This document shows positions 1-11,578 of a DNA stretch of 64,000 nt, in pieces. The stretch comes from Ottelia alismoides (lineage: Eukaryota; Streptophyta; Magnoliopsida; Alismatales; Hydrocharitaceae). A program made the position numbers and the translations under genes. A model generated the notes under the pieces. It searched no databases. It was given only the letters and a program-made list of their open reading frames with translations, and had not been told where the DNA came from. Within the stretch, counting starts at the first letter, position 1. Each line of letters begins with the position of its first letter. Location: assembly GCA_037367405.1 (NCBI GenBank), contig JAZKJV010000085.1, positions 744,001-808,000 on the forward strand, given 5' to 3'.

Positions 1-2455
1 TCTCACATATTACACACGTTTGTCTACTTCTAACTACAACAAAGGAAGAATATGCCATAGTTATACTATGAGAAGAAATAAATTTGCATCACGCAAACAT
101 GAATTTTACAAAATATGTTTATCATGCCTTTTGAGTTTTTCTAATAACATTTATACCCCTGACATTTAGCAATTTCTCTCATGCTCCTATATTCTTAAAA
201 AATTCACAATATTATTCTTATGTTGGTATAATATAGCACACTAGTACTAATAAAATGTGACCAGTATCCATTTTATAAAAATACAAAGGGTGCAAGACTG
301 TAAAAAAAGGAGTATAAGTGTTATTAAAAAACTAGGAAGGACACAAGTATATAGATCCTTTAAAGATATGATGTAATATTTTTCATATTTATTTGTATGA
401 TACTACCGGTCTAACTCGGTTCGACCCAATTAAACCATACGAACCAAACCAAACGTAGAACGGTTCGGTCTTTTCCGATTTTTATGAACGGTTGACGTCA
501 TCATCGGTTCGACTAGTCGGTCTCTTTGATCTGACCATAAAAAGCAAAAACCGATACTTGCTCGGTTCGATGTCCGGTTCGGTTTTTTAAAATCTTGATT
601 TATAATTTTATTGGAAATTTTGTGTACATCGATAAGTACGGGAAATAAATAATTTACGTTCAAAACAACAAAGTATTGTAGATTTAAGGACATATTGTTC
701 ATTCGAAGTAGCGGCAGTAGTGGTGAAAACTCCGATGGAAGAACACGGTGATGATCTTAAAATGATGGTTAAGATCTTGTTTTTTTACCTTGGAGTGTTT
801 TTAAATAAAAATCGATCAGTACATATATATATGTGGTTTGATTTTGAATTAGTTTTAAATTCATAATTTAAAAAATTGATGTTTTAGCTATAAAGGTTGT
901 GTACAAAGAGAAAAAAGGGGTTGGAGCCATAAAAAGAGAGCACGTCATATATATATTTTGTCATTAATTTGTCACTTGCCTTGATAAAAACTATACCTTT
1001 CACGGAACTTCAAATCGCACAAATTTGATGTTTAATTCGATAACGAATATATCAAATGTTGCACTGATTTGCATTTAATTGGAAAGTTGAATCAAAATGA
1101 TAACGGAAGTGATATGACGATGAAAGAACAATCCCTTTGCCTTTTGAGTCCATATCAACATCTTTAATTGAGTATTTAGTGATCTACTTAATCTTTATAA
1201 TCAAATTCTGAGTCATGCCTTTCTACCTTCCAGTATAAATATACCAATCAAATGACCATTAAAATCAACGATTAGTATTAGACTATAAAAAATCGACCAT
1301 CAGATGGCACTGCTACAACTAAAATCGTCATGCAAACGTAGCATATCGTAACTCATCATAGGGTGGCGTTGTGAGAAAGGAATGATTATTAATTAACCAA
1401 GTTAGTTTTTGCCCTATTGATCTTTGTTTAATTATTGCTTTATTTATTTGTTTCACATCTTTAGGTAGTGTACCATCTCAGACTCGTGTCATTGGATCAT
1501 TAGCAAATAAAAGTATCACTAACATATTGTTGGGTCAGGGGCATATGATCTATTGACAATAACTCAAAATGCTTGAACTTAAGTTGTTAAGTAGTTATCC
1601 CCTCTTGTAATCCAATCTTGCCCTGTCAATTTTCGGTGTAGGACTATGTTTAAGGTGCTATAATATTCTTCACTTATATTCGCAACGTCATGGTTGCGAA
1701 TGATCCATCACTTATTCTTAGTAACAGTGATGAGAGCATGCTCGAGGTAACAATTTCCTCCAAGGTTTTAAAAATCTGACCGTACGTTGAACCTGCCAAG
1801 TCTTCGGTTTGGCCAAACTGACCAGACTGTCGGTCCAAATCAGAGGGAATGATGATGATGTTGGCATGATTTCATCATTCCTATTCACTCAAAAAAACTG
1901 GATTGGGCTTACTTTATAGGTCTGATCGGTCGAACCAATAAAAGTTGATACATATACACAAGTATGTATGTATCTATCAATTAAATAATCATTGAAAATG
2001 TCAAATCTTTCAATAGAATAACGTGATTATTTTTTAGTAAAATTCTTCGAAAGTTAGCCATATTTTCTAACAATATATATGAATACAATATTACAATTAC
2101 TTATACATATTTGCTTCTAGAAGGCTATTCTAAGAAGACAGGGGAATGAGGCTATACGAAAGGATATTAGTTTTTTTGGATTTAAGCTCGAGAATGACCA
2201 ATGATAGATCTGAATAGAAGCAAAGAATTCATGCAGTCAACTCTACTTAATGTGAGAAAATACTTTGTTATTATCGTAATTACTTTTTATTCCACAAGCG
2301 AGAGAGGGGGTTCATCCTCAACCCTCCTTAGCTAGATAGTTTAAGACAAGTGTGAGGATTATTTTTCAACGACCTTTCTATATCCCCTTCTTCTACTGTG
2401 TTTGCATATTTAAGGTAAATTTAACTTTTGCTTTCATGTTGTCTTAGATTCAAGG
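1..2455. other. AT-rich intergenic stretch with repeat scraps
   Basis: I see no credible gene. Frames are short and stop-rich. Two GC-richer islands, about 400-600 and 1763-1945, are full of 'cggtt/ggtcg' words and abut a 'ttttaaaa(t)c' edge (near 590 and at 1763). They resemble each other and the hAT-like MITE at 25259-25455, so they are probably decayed dispersed repeats. Words at 280-345 (ggtgcaag, ggacacaag) recall the TIR text of the long-TIR elements at 2456 and 30297, suggesting another remnant. Confidence 0.5.
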
Positions 2456-3370
2456 CTTTTTATACTTTTGTTCTCACGATATTTTGCAGTTACAGTTATG
2501 CCCCTCCTTTTGCCGCATAAATTGCGCCCTCTCTTTTCATGCAATTAATTATTGTTCCACTTAGGTTAGTTGTCGTACATTCTCCTTCTAAATGGACATT
2601 ATCTCAAGGATACAAGCATATTTGGAACGAAAAAAGAATGGTACAAATGTAATATTTTGAGAGCTCAACCCCTTCCTCTCACAGATCCTCACCGCAATTG
2701 CACATTGTTCAACCCACTAAAGATCGACGCGCCTCTCAATCGTCTACCGCTTCGCAACTGCCACCTCATTGGAGGAGTTGACCATGCAATTAACTCCCCC
2801 CCTCCACCTATTGTTTCTTTCCCATAATGAATTTCACACTTCTACTATGTGCTTGCCAACAACCACCTTCCAAATGCCTCTCTATTCGTGCAGTCATCCA
2901 CACATTATCTAGTGACACTACAATTCCTCGTGTAGTCCTCATACGTTCTAGTCCAATAGTTCAAACTCCCACTAGTTATCGCCCTGACCTCCTTCTCCAT
3001 CCTTGCCACCACCTCCACCCTCCTCCTCCCTTGACCTCATTCACCCTCAACCCCATCCACCTGACCCCTCTCTCTCTCTCCTCGCCCTTATCCCCCTGTA
3101 CATGACTTCCCCGCTGCCACTAGAACCCATTGAGCATCAGTCAGTGAGAGAAGGGAGAAGAGGCATGGTCACAACCGGCAATCCACATTACCATAGACAC
3201 TTTCAACAACTCCCCGTAGTTGTCGAGGATGCACCTTCAAATGGAGGCTTGATCGGCCTCAATTCTTAAGTTGTTGATATTTAATCCATGTATCCATTAT
3301 CGAGATGGTCACTGTCCTAGCACCATTCACTCATCTTCATATGTAATCCACTGCCGACAACAACACTAGG

Positions 3371-4245
3371 CAGCTCGACACCATCTACAGCAACTTCATT
3401 GATGATTTGCAAATTATGAGTGCTCTAGGGTTGCATACAGGGGTGGAACTAGCATATATCCTAGGGGGGCCATGGCCCCTCCTTAATTATTACATTTCAC
3501 TTATATAATGATGTTAATTTTTGATATGACCCCTCTTCAAAGTTTAAATATATCAAGAACAATCTCAAATACTAATATTGAATGCTTAATGGCTTGTTCG
3601 CAAAGCATTTAATCTTCTAAACAATGAACTCGGGTTCAAATTCCATTGTACTATTTTTTGTTAAAATAATAGCTCCACTCACTTTACCTCCATCCTTTCT
3701 TTTGTTTAAAAATTAATTCCATCCTTTCATTGTTAAAAAATTACTTTTAATCACTTTTGATATATTAACATTATAAATATAATTTTATATAGAATGAGAT
3801 TGGGGCTCATTTATCTCTGTCATTATTTTTAATTCTCTTTGCAGATGAAATAAATTTTGTTGCTTCCTTTTAAATATGTTTTGTAAATAAAACTATTAAA
3901 AAATATCATTGAAAAAAGAAGTCTATACCTTACTGAAAAATTCAAATAACATTGAAATGATAAGTTTATCAAGTTTTAAAAATCACATTTGAAATTGTTA
4001 ACTCTACTTAAAAAAATCATTTGAAAATACATTTCTTTTCATTTTTACTTATACAACATAGATGTGTACTTGCCCCCCTCCCCCCATAAAATTCCTGGTT
4101 CTGCCCCTGGTTGCATATCTAGGCCATGTTTTGGGTTTGGGGGTGTTAGGTGGAGAAGCAATCAACAAGGAGGGGAATCGGGCTACTAGGCACATCTACA
4201 ACAATTTCATCGATGCTTTGCCTATCATGAGTGTTCTAGGATGTA
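3371..4245 (+). repeat. Diverged direct duplication split by a hAT
   Basis: The text at 3380-3436 (acatctacagcaacttc..., ...atgagtgctctaggg) recurs in diverged form at 4189-4241 (acatctacaacaatttc..., ...atgagtgttctagga). With the 680 bp hAT plus target duplication removed, the copies lie about 130-140 bp apart. This is an old tandem duplication in the cargo of the surrounding long-TIR element. It predates the hAT insertion because only the first copy is interrupted downstream. Confidence 0.55.
3438..4109. mobile_element. Non-autonomous hAT element with perfect 8 bp TSD
   Basis: The left terminus CAGGGGTGGAACTAG matches the reverse complement of the right terminus (CAGGGGCAGAACCAG). Both ends are flanked by the identical octamer GTTGCATA (3430-3437 and 4110-4117). 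TIRs starting CAGGGG with an 8 bp target-site duplication are diagnostic of hAT. The 672 bp between are AT-rich with no transposase frame, so it must have been moved by an enzyme from elsewhere. Confidence 0.9.
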
Positions 4246-4547
4246 GATCTGGGAAGTGTTCTGGAGTTAGCAATGTTGGGAGGCAGATGAACAGCATGGG
4301 GGAGGGTTCATGTACGATGGAAGGGGGGGGGCTTTCTAAGACTGCGAGCTTCAATCTGGGCTTTGGCGCTTGTAGACTACTCGCTTCCAGAGCTTGCTAA
4401 AAGGAAAAGGGCCTCTCAGGAGGGTCTCAGGAAATCGGCATGAGGAGGGTCCGCTCGGGCAGTCGCGTCAGCGGCCCTTAGCCTTCCTGATTGAGCCTTC
4501 GGTCCCCCTCTATCAGGTAGGATCTGATTGACAAGGATGCGAGGCGA

Positions 4548-4560
4548 GGGGGGGGGGGGG
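4548..4560. repeat. G13 homopolymer run
   Basis: Thirteen consecutive G lie in the cargo of the long-TIR element. A shorter G run is at 4322-4329. These are slippage- and sequencing-error-prone sites. Confidence 0.9.
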
Positions 4561-4879
4561 TAGAAGGAGGAGTTAACATTGAATCGCATGGGCGTAAATG
4601 TAATAAAATCTTTGTAAAGCATACCTTGGTTTGTATAAATCATAATTAGTTTATTCACTACGGAGATGCATATATGTTAAAGGTGCAGAAAGGGAGGGAC
4701 ACAAGTAATGCTGCAAGAAAGGGAGGGACACAACTATAATTACATAATCTCAAAGAGGTACAAGTGTAAAAATATTTAGATTTAAAATGTCTTTTCATTA
4801 TTTTCAAGAAGATTGATGGAGACAAGTATGACCTTTGATATTTTGAAAGAAAGTAAAATATTGATTTATTCAGATTCGT

Positions 4880-6330
4880 CCATATCAATAAATGAACTTT
4901 TTTTAAAAAAATAATTACTAATGTAATCTTAATTAAATAGATAGGTATGGAAAAAAAAATAAAAATTTAGGTATAAATCGACACTTGAAGTAGTGATTTG
5001 GGGAGAATACCCAAAATGACACCACATGTGCCGATTTGGGTGGGGATTTTACATTCGTATCTTAATTAAATAACCCTCGCATTTATACTATTAAAAGTAA
5101 CTACATTTAAAGGTATTCTTTTGCTTGATGCATAGATTTTTATAATCCTGATAAAAGATAACCCGTTCTTAATTTCACAATTACTATAAAGAAAATTAAC
5201 ATTCTGAAACTGCATTTGTACATGTGGATACATTTAAATTTATATATGTGGATATTTGGATATGCATATATTTTCTGCAAGTTTGTTTATGCTAGTTATC
5301 TCCTATCAAGATAGTAAGATCAGATATTGTTTTTTGCACATACTATCATATACATTTTTAGGTGATATTGATATGTGTTTCTATTTTGGATAGAAATATT
5401 TATTTTTTTAACCAACATGGATACATAAATAAAAGAAGTCACTTTTTGTAACAAGGAGATCACATAATTTGTATCCGTCTGATGCATTTTCATATTTACA
5501 GAAACCAATATAAATACAAATATCATTTTCTTTTTTTTTGATGTAAACAAGGAAACAAGTATTGGTTGTACGTTTGTATAGAAAAATACTAATATCATTG
5601 TTATTTTTGTCACATTTTGTGATATAGACAGTACACATATCGTTTTTATTTTTTTAGATTGTGTATATGGATATTGAAATCGCAACTCCAAGATATATAT
5701 ATTTCTCCCAGTATTATGTATAACTTTAGAAAATATTCAAGTTATGTCTCAAAGATATTCATAATTATATCAAAAAAAATTTATATAGTTGTGTATATAT
5801 CCATATCAAAAAATGAAAACTATCATACTCATATCTATATTCGCAAAAAATGAAACTTATTTTCTTATCATTATCCATATGCGTCAATATATATATGTAT
5901 GTATGTATATGTATCCATGCAATAATAAATCTAAAGTAGATATGTTATCTACCGTCAAAACATTAATTTCCATTATCGTAATTATGAAATTAAGAAGTAA
6001 TTAACTTATATTGGAATTATAAAAATCAATGCATCAAGTGAACGAATACTCTTAAATATAGTTACTTTTAATAGTATAAATGCAAATGTTATTTATATCA
6101 ATAATTTTTGAGACATGGTAGGGATGCAAAATGGTGGGACACAAGTACAAAATCCCTACTCAAATTAGCACATGAGATGTCATTTTGGGCATTCTTCCCA
6201 AATCGGCACTTCAAGTGTCGATTTATGCTTAAATTTTCAATTTTTAAATTTTCCTTCCTATCTATTTACCTAAGATTAAATTAATAATTATTAAAAAAAT
6301 CCTCAGTAAATTGGTTGGACCAATACCAAA
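4880..6330. mobile_element. 1.4 kb foldback (long inverted repeat) element
   Basis: Left-arm blocks recur inverted on the right in mirrored order. 'aaatagataggta' (about 4936) pairs with 'tacctatctattt'-like text at 6265-6280. 'cgacacttgaagt' (about 4979) pairs with 'acttcaagtgtcg' at 6209-6221. 'tatactattaaaagtaact' (about 5083) pairs with 'agttacttttaatagtata' at 6059-6078. 'gatgcatagatttttataat' pairs with text near 6012-6037. Similarity continues toward the centre (5207-5270 versus 5880-5930). The right arm has an extra about 60 bp holding 'gggacacaag', a word shared with neighbouring long-TIR elements. There is no coding capacity. It could be a MULE-type foldback or a decayed inverted duplication. 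Confidence 0.7.
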
Positions 6331-6417
6331 AATTATATTCTTTTATAAGAACAGATCCAAAACAATAAAAAAATAAATTGACCTATCTCCGTAAGTACAT
6401 ATCCGTACGTACATATC

Positions 6418-6750
6418 AGGGCATCGATGCGACGGTAGTAAATATCACGGGTCGATATGCATCACTCATATCTTCAACTACCACAATTTCTCGAACATCG
6501 TCATCGTACTCCATGTTTGCTATGTAATATGTTCCAGCATCCAACAACATTCTATGAAACACCTACAACATAACTCCGCTCGATACATCCTTTCTGAACA
6601 CATGCTTGATCCTCTCAATTAACCACGTGGATGTCAGTTCGAAGCTAATCTTGATGCATGATTTTCATCCGACCTCCAACGTAAATCACATCCTTAGTCA
6701 ATTTCGAGATATCCCCGCCGCAATGACAAAAACAATGAACTTTTCTAGAC
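6418..6750 (-). pseudogene. Possible MULE transposase N-terminal (MuDR-like) fragment
   Basis: On the minus strand one frame (about 6650-6723) reads HCGGDIS..., then VIYVGGRMKI before a stop. About 80 bp downstream another frame (about 6418-6575) reads RMLLDAGTYYIANMEYDDDV and continues some 20 residues. The layout, a YxGG-type motif then an Asp-rich stretch followed by a beta-strand-like VVVED, recalls the MuDR N-terminal domain of plant MULE transposases. Both pieces are short and separated by a frameshift and stops, so this is at best a relic. It lies just outside the foldback and near the long-TIR element, a sensible place for MULE debris. Confidence is low without a profile search. Confidence 0.33.
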
Positions 6751-7721
6751 ATCATAACACATCACAATAAATCAAGCATTCATTGGAATCATAAGGTATG
6801 TAACTCATAATGTTGATAAAAAATGGTATTATTTTGAACGAACAAAAAATACCTTAATCTACCATATCGAGTACAAAACAAACCATAAAATCCACAAAAG
6901 TCAGAAACCCACCTAAAACAAGATAAAATACTTTGAAATACTTGTTGTGAGCAACTATAGGTATATTAGGACATCACTTCCGTCAGTTGAGGATGGGGGA
7001 GGACCGAAGAGGTGGAGGAGCTCCAAAGGAGGCGACTAAGCGCGTTGGGGCAAGGGTCAAGCTCCGCAAGGAAGGGCGGGTGGGCCCAGCTACATAGTAG
7101 AAGGAAACATAAGGGGAGGGTTGTAGAATGCGGGTGGGAGGTTCTGACAAGCTTGTTGGGACTTGATATTAGGAAAGAGCCACCATTAGGAAAGGCGGCT
7201 TGCTTACGGTACATAAGAAAATAAAGTTTTTTGATCGTCCAGAGCCGATATCTTTCGAGGGTTGCAGCCCAAACAAATTTTCCTCTTGTTTTGTAATAAT
7301 GTTTATGCCCTCAGAAAACGTATCTGATAACATATGTAATCTTGGATTGGCCGGACTGCCCCCAAAAGAATTATACCATGCACAAATGCAATAATAAACA
7401 CACAAAAATAGTCATAAATATAAATTGAAAAACCCATCGAAAACTTTAAACCCCCAAAAGGATTGCGATATGGAGATCTCTTATCTAGTTATCTTCTGTT
7501 CTCTTCAAGATACTTATTAACAACCTCTTTGTCAAAGACTCCAACCCATTTGGAGTCATGCTACATGATGGAGATTATGTATGTTTTTGCTCTCATCTGA
7601 GGGCTAGATATAAACTCGTGTAAATTAAGATTTATCCGTATATATGAGCGTTGTCAACATGCCCTATCCTTCAAAATCTAGGCTTAAAGATGGCTCTTTC
7701 CGCCAGTTTAGCACAACTGGG
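6751..7721. other. Intergenic, with a GC-richer patch of unknown origin
   Basis: The patch at 6975-7340 is GC-richer than its surroundings and has 70-80-codon frames on both strands, but no homology I recognise, no splice pattern I trust and no repeat boundary. The rest is AT-rich without a gene. Confidence 0.4.
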
Positions 7722-8297
7722 TAGGGATGAAAACGATCGGATACGGATACGAATATAGGTATAATCATATCTTTATCCATTTTTAAATACGAACACGAAT
7801 GCGGATACGAATATTGATGAATGTAAAAAATGTGATACCTTATTCTTAAAACGAATACGAATGTAAAAAGAATACGAATCGGATACGAATAATAACAGAA
7901 AATTTTAAAAGATTAACTAAAATATACATGTTTAGGACGGTTTACACATAAAATAGATACACTAGATATAGTAATTTCATAACAATTATATCATCAATGG
8001 TGCACCCCCTAGTCCCTCCTTTTCCCGCCAGAGGCAAAGAGGGTGAGCCCTCAGGCCAGAGCCGAGAAGCCCTCATATATATGCAATCATAAAATGTTGT
8101 TACGCACAATTATAACTAAATATATTACTATACTTATGTATGAAAACGAATATACGAATACGAATGTGAATATTAGTGAAATCTAATGTGATATCTATAT
8201 CCGCATCCATTTTAAAACGAATACAAATGTCAAAATATGTACAAACGGATACGATAACAGATCGGATAGGAATATATTCACATTCGTTTTCATCCTG
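7722..8297. mobile_element. Ac-like hAT MITE
   Basis: It starts TAGGGATGAAAACG and ends with the reverse complement of CAGGATGAAAACG, closely matching the Activator-type hAT terminus. The flanking octamers are CAACTGGG (7714-7721) and CAACTAAG (8298-8305), a 6/8 target duplication. Inside are many 'ggatacgaat' words. Blocks near 7733-7890 and 8140-8275 repeat in the same orientation, separated by a GC-rich 80 bp insert (7998-8075). There is no transposase frame. Confidence 0.75.
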
Positions 8298-8695
8298 CAA
8301 CTAAGAGTTTATGGAATAAATTGATCGATAAGCTCAACAAAAATATAGAGTTTTATGAAAATACATTTTTTGTTGCTAACAAAGAATATAATCCTAAACT
8401 CGAACCATCTCTGAGATTGCAATGCAGTACAAAACCAACACATGGATTCCCAAGCAGGTTATTAAGAAGATTGATTCGATTAGAGCAGTCATCCTCTGTA
8501 GTGGCCCCACGGGCATCAAGAGACCACATCTACCAGATAAGAACTCTCTAGGAAGGCCCTAAGAAATGTTGTGATGGGTTCTAACAAGCTTAAGAAATTT
8601 TTGTTGGCTGAAATCCTTTATAATATTTCTGTTGCAGAGAGACAGAAGATAGTGTAAAGTCTTGCTTCGGCATTTTGGAATCCCATCCTCGCCAA
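8298..8695. other. Intergenic spacer
   Basis: No gene recognised. A 76-codon plus frame at 8321-8551 has no family features I know. Confidence 0.5.
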
Positions 8696-9102
8696 TCTTA
8701 CTATATATAATAGCCCGTGCCTCTGCTACTGTAGCAAATGTCCGTCGGAGAAATTCCATGAATCCTGCCTTCTCCATGTTCCTCTTTATATGGATTTTCT
8801 TGTTTGTTTACTATATATAAAAAAAATCCTGTCCAGGAAATTTCCAAGCGATTTCGACTTCTTGCCTTTTCCATGTTACTTGGACTATGTCCTTCCCCGT
8901 TTGCATGGCCCATTGACGTGTCTGTTGTCGAATGCTTTAGGAATGCTAAACGTGGATTGCACCTGATGGTTCCTATTTACGCCATCGTCGAGCTTCTGTC
9001 CAAGTTCATCTTCCCCTTTCTTCCATCTCCGCGTTGATGTTCATACAGCCTCTCCAGCACCGACGTCCACACAGATGAACTTTCTTGAGTGATTGAACCC
9101 TC
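8696..9102 (+). repeat. 407 bp tandem repeat, unit 1, with Helitron-like 5' end
   Basis: The unit begins TCTTACTATATATAATAG directly after an A (the Helitron A/T insertion context) and is followed by cccgtg. A second copy starts immediately at 9103. Shared landmarks are 'gtagcaaatgtccg', 'ccatgttcctcttta', 'gcgatttcg', 'cccgtttgcatgg', 'gccatcgtcgagcttct' and 'cacacagatgaactttcttg'. The opening resembles the TC(T)..TA-rich 5' terminus of monocot Helitrons. Whether it is a true Helitron terminus is inference. Confidence 0.7.
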
Positions 9103-9521
9103 TCTTACTATATATAATAGCCCGTGGCTTTGCTATTGTAGCAAATGTCCGCCGGAGAAATCCCATGAATCATGCCTTCTCCATGTTCCTCTTTATGTGC
9201 ATTTTCTTGTCTGTTTACTATATATATAATCCTTCAAGAAATTTCTAAGCGATTTCGTCCCCCTCGCCTTTTCCATATTACTTGGACTCTGTCTTTCCCC
9301 GTTTGCATGGCCCCTTGACGTGTCCGTCATAGAATGCTTTAGGAATGTCAGACATCTGTTGCATCCGAAACATGGATTGCACCCGACGGTTCCTATTTAT
9401 GCCATCGTCGAGCTTCTATCCAAGTTCATCTTCCCCTTTCTTCCATCTCCATGTTGCTGTTCATGCAACCTCTCCAGCATCGACATCCACACAGATGAAC
9501 TTTCTTGAGTGATTGAACTCC
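9103..9521 (+). repeat. 407 bp tandem repeat, unit 2
   Basis: A diverged copy of 8696-9102 in the same orientation, with a small extra block near 9348-9372. Its downstream end abuts the LINE insertion, whose left target copy starts at 9523. Divergence between the units (numerous point differences, indels) shows that the duplication is not recent. Confidence 0.8.
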
Positions 9522-9522
9522 C

Positions 9523-9537
9523 AGAGATAAGGGTGAA
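9523..9537. repeat. LINE target-site duplication, left copy
   Basis: AGAGATAAGGGTGAA here is identical to 15194-15208. A 15 bp perfect duplication flanking a 3' A-run is the signature of target-primed reverse transcription. Confidence 0.9.
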
Positions 9538-9600
9538 TGCGAGAGGGAGAGGGAGAGGGAGAGGGAGGGTGGATTGAAGTTCGTAGGCGGGTTCACTCAA

Positions 9601-11570
9601 GGAAGGATGGAGGGCTTCTTCATCGTGGATCTCGATGTGGTGATCCTCCTAACACGGGTGTTAGGAATCCTTTCGGGTGAGGTTGCTTCCGTTGCGGCTC
9701 GGTTGGTCATTGGGTGAGGCAGTGCAGAGATGATATTCGTTGCTTCAGATGTTTGGGCTTCGCGCATCGGAGCAGGAACTGCAGAGGGAGAGGTCACTCG
9801 GAGTTGGTGGAGGTGGCTTCGGCTGGAGCACTTCACGTCCTGGTGGGGGAAGGAGGGGGCGAAGCAGCCCTATTCAAGGATCTTCGGACGTTGGTTTCAT
9901 TTCGAGGGGAGGCTTTAAGGGAGATGTGACGACGTTGTCACCTTGGAGGGTCCTGGCCAGGGGTTTGACCGATGGCAAGGTAGAAGCATTGTTGACTATG
10001 ACGCAATCGAGGAGGTCACTGCTCAAGTGGAGAAAGGTGCGGGCTGGCGATGGCTACTTGCTGCAGAGGAACCTGGATCTGATTAGAGTTAAAGGGATCC
10101 CGCTCTTATGGTGGAACTTTCGTCGGGTCCGGCAGCTGCTAACGGGTATTGCGAAAGTAAAAGTTTTGGCTGCGTCTGTACTATTGCCTGGGGAGAATGG
10201 AGACCCGTTGGTCTGGGTGCATCATCTTCGCCCTCGGATGCTCGGGTGCTGGACGGCGAGTGTGGAGGGACGACAGGTGCAGTTGGAAATCTCGTCGGTG
10301 GAGTCTGTCGTGGTAGGGGGCGTGTTTCGGGAGCGGCAAGGCGACGTTCCACCGGGGAGGGCACGCGAGACGGTCCGTCTTCTGCCAATCACGGGGAAGG
10401 TTTCAACAGGGCCCATTAACTCCGAGCCATTTGAAATTCCAACGACAATTAATCAAAAGGTGGCGAAACGTGTGGTTTTTGAAAATAATGGTGGCTTTAA
10501 ATCTCCAACGGCGGTTTCTAATAACATTTGCCATGCCGGCACTTCATGTGGTGCCATTGATCCGGGGCCATTTTCTAAGGATGTCCAGCCTGGCGGTTTG
10601 GTTGGGAACAACCGCATGATATGTCACGGATGGGAAAGGCCCCTTTCTGGCAAGGTTTCAAGCTCGGGTCTGGGTCAAGATATTTCTGTGGTTGGAGAGT
10701 CAGAGCGTACAGGGGGCGTTCTTTTGGGAGGGAGGGCACCCGACAGGGGGATCTGAGCCTGTCAACTTAAGGCAACGGGGCTGCAGGCGAGGGGGACACC
10801 TTCCAGGGAGGTTCGGGATCCCCATCACAGGACGTAGGGGCGGTTGCCGAAGGGGTACTAAAGCGAGGAGGAGAAAGGTCAGAAGCCGCATGCTGTGAAT
10901 TGGTGGTGGACCTTGGGCTTGAGGGTGGGGCAGATGGTGGTCTGGTTCCGACCCCTGAGCCAGCGTGCTTGTCGGGGCATCATGAGGTCAGCGGTACGAG
11001 AGACGCAGGGTTAGCTGTGGTGCTAAGCACTAGCACGGGGAAGGTTGAGAGGAGGGTTGCCGGGCTGGTGGCAGTGGACCAAACGACGGGAGGGGGAGAG
11101 AAGGTCGGTTGTGGTTCGGCTGGTGGTGGCGTCCCCGGTGGAGGGGGAGGGAGTTGTCGTGAGGTAAGGGGGGAAGCTATGCAGGAGGAGGGAGGAGGGG
11201 TGTCAAGTTTGCAAGGGTATGGTGGGAAGAGTTTGGATGAAGATCGCCTCAGTTTGGAAGGGGAAGGGGAAGTGGAGTGTTCGACGAGGTCAGGGAAGAA
11301 GATGCAGGGGACTGGGGAGGTAGTGTTGGGAGATGCGGTGGGAGGGTGGGGTGGTGTTTTGAAAGAAAGCCTCGTGGGTGGAGGAGGAAGGAGAAGAGGA
11401 AATTGTTGGTGGGTACAGAGCTGAGCCTGGGAGTTTCTGAAGGATTTTGCACTGCTGCGGGGATCGAAGGACCATCGTCGCCTATTGGAAGACCAAGTTT
11501 TTTCAGCCTGCTTGATAGACATTTCGCAGAAAGTTTGGGTGTGGTTCCTCCGCGAGGGAAGGACAAAGAA
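9601..11570 (+). pseudogene. LINE ORF1 (nucleic-acid-binding, two CCHC knuckles), broken
   Basis: ORF1 proteins coat the LINE RNA and help form the ribonucleoprotein. Two CX2CX4HX4C knuckles are directly visible: CFRCGSVGHWVRQC (9684-9725) and CFRCLGFAHRSRNC (9741-9782), in one frame that has a stop just upstream (9678-9680). The frame closes at 9929. Coding continues in another frame, open from 9740 to 10756, where GIPLLWW and following residues recall the 'GIPxHxW' part of plant LINE ORF1 (DUF4283-related). A Gly-rich C-terminal part follows (about 10900-11424). At least two frame changes separate these pieces, so no full protein can be made. ORF2 starts at 11579. Confidence 0.75.
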
Positions 11571-11578
11571 GTTTATAA

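Larger units (their letters stand above)
2456..4775. mobile_element. Long-TIR (Pack-MULE-like) element carrying foreign sequence
   Basis: The left edge (about 2456-2560) and the reverse complement of the right edge (about 4640-4775) share an ordered series of motifs: a tract ending 'acttgt', then 'gagattat', then 'agttgtgtccctccctt', then a second 'cttgtgtccctccc'. The same TIR vocabulary bounds the element at 30297-31750. Between the TIRs lies GC-richer sequence (2640-3300, 4118-4560) unlike the AT-rich flanks, so captured host DNA is plausible, but I do not recognise its source. A hAT element sits inside at 3438-4109. Long TIRs plus foreign filler fit Mutator-like Pack-MULEs. I could not fix the 9 bp target duplication. 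Confidence 0.5.

Noticed and set aside
64..702. 90-codon minus frame at 430-702
   Set aside because: It runs through repeat-like 'ggttcgg' text and has no recognisable domain.
2570..3269. Three small plus frames as a possible spliced gene
   Set aside because: Low-complexity Pro/Leu-rich, overlapping frames with no splice consensus or motif. I keep them only as unidentified cargo.
5320..6004. Small Ile/Tyr/Lys-rich frames
   Set aside because: Chance frames in AT-rich foldback DNA.
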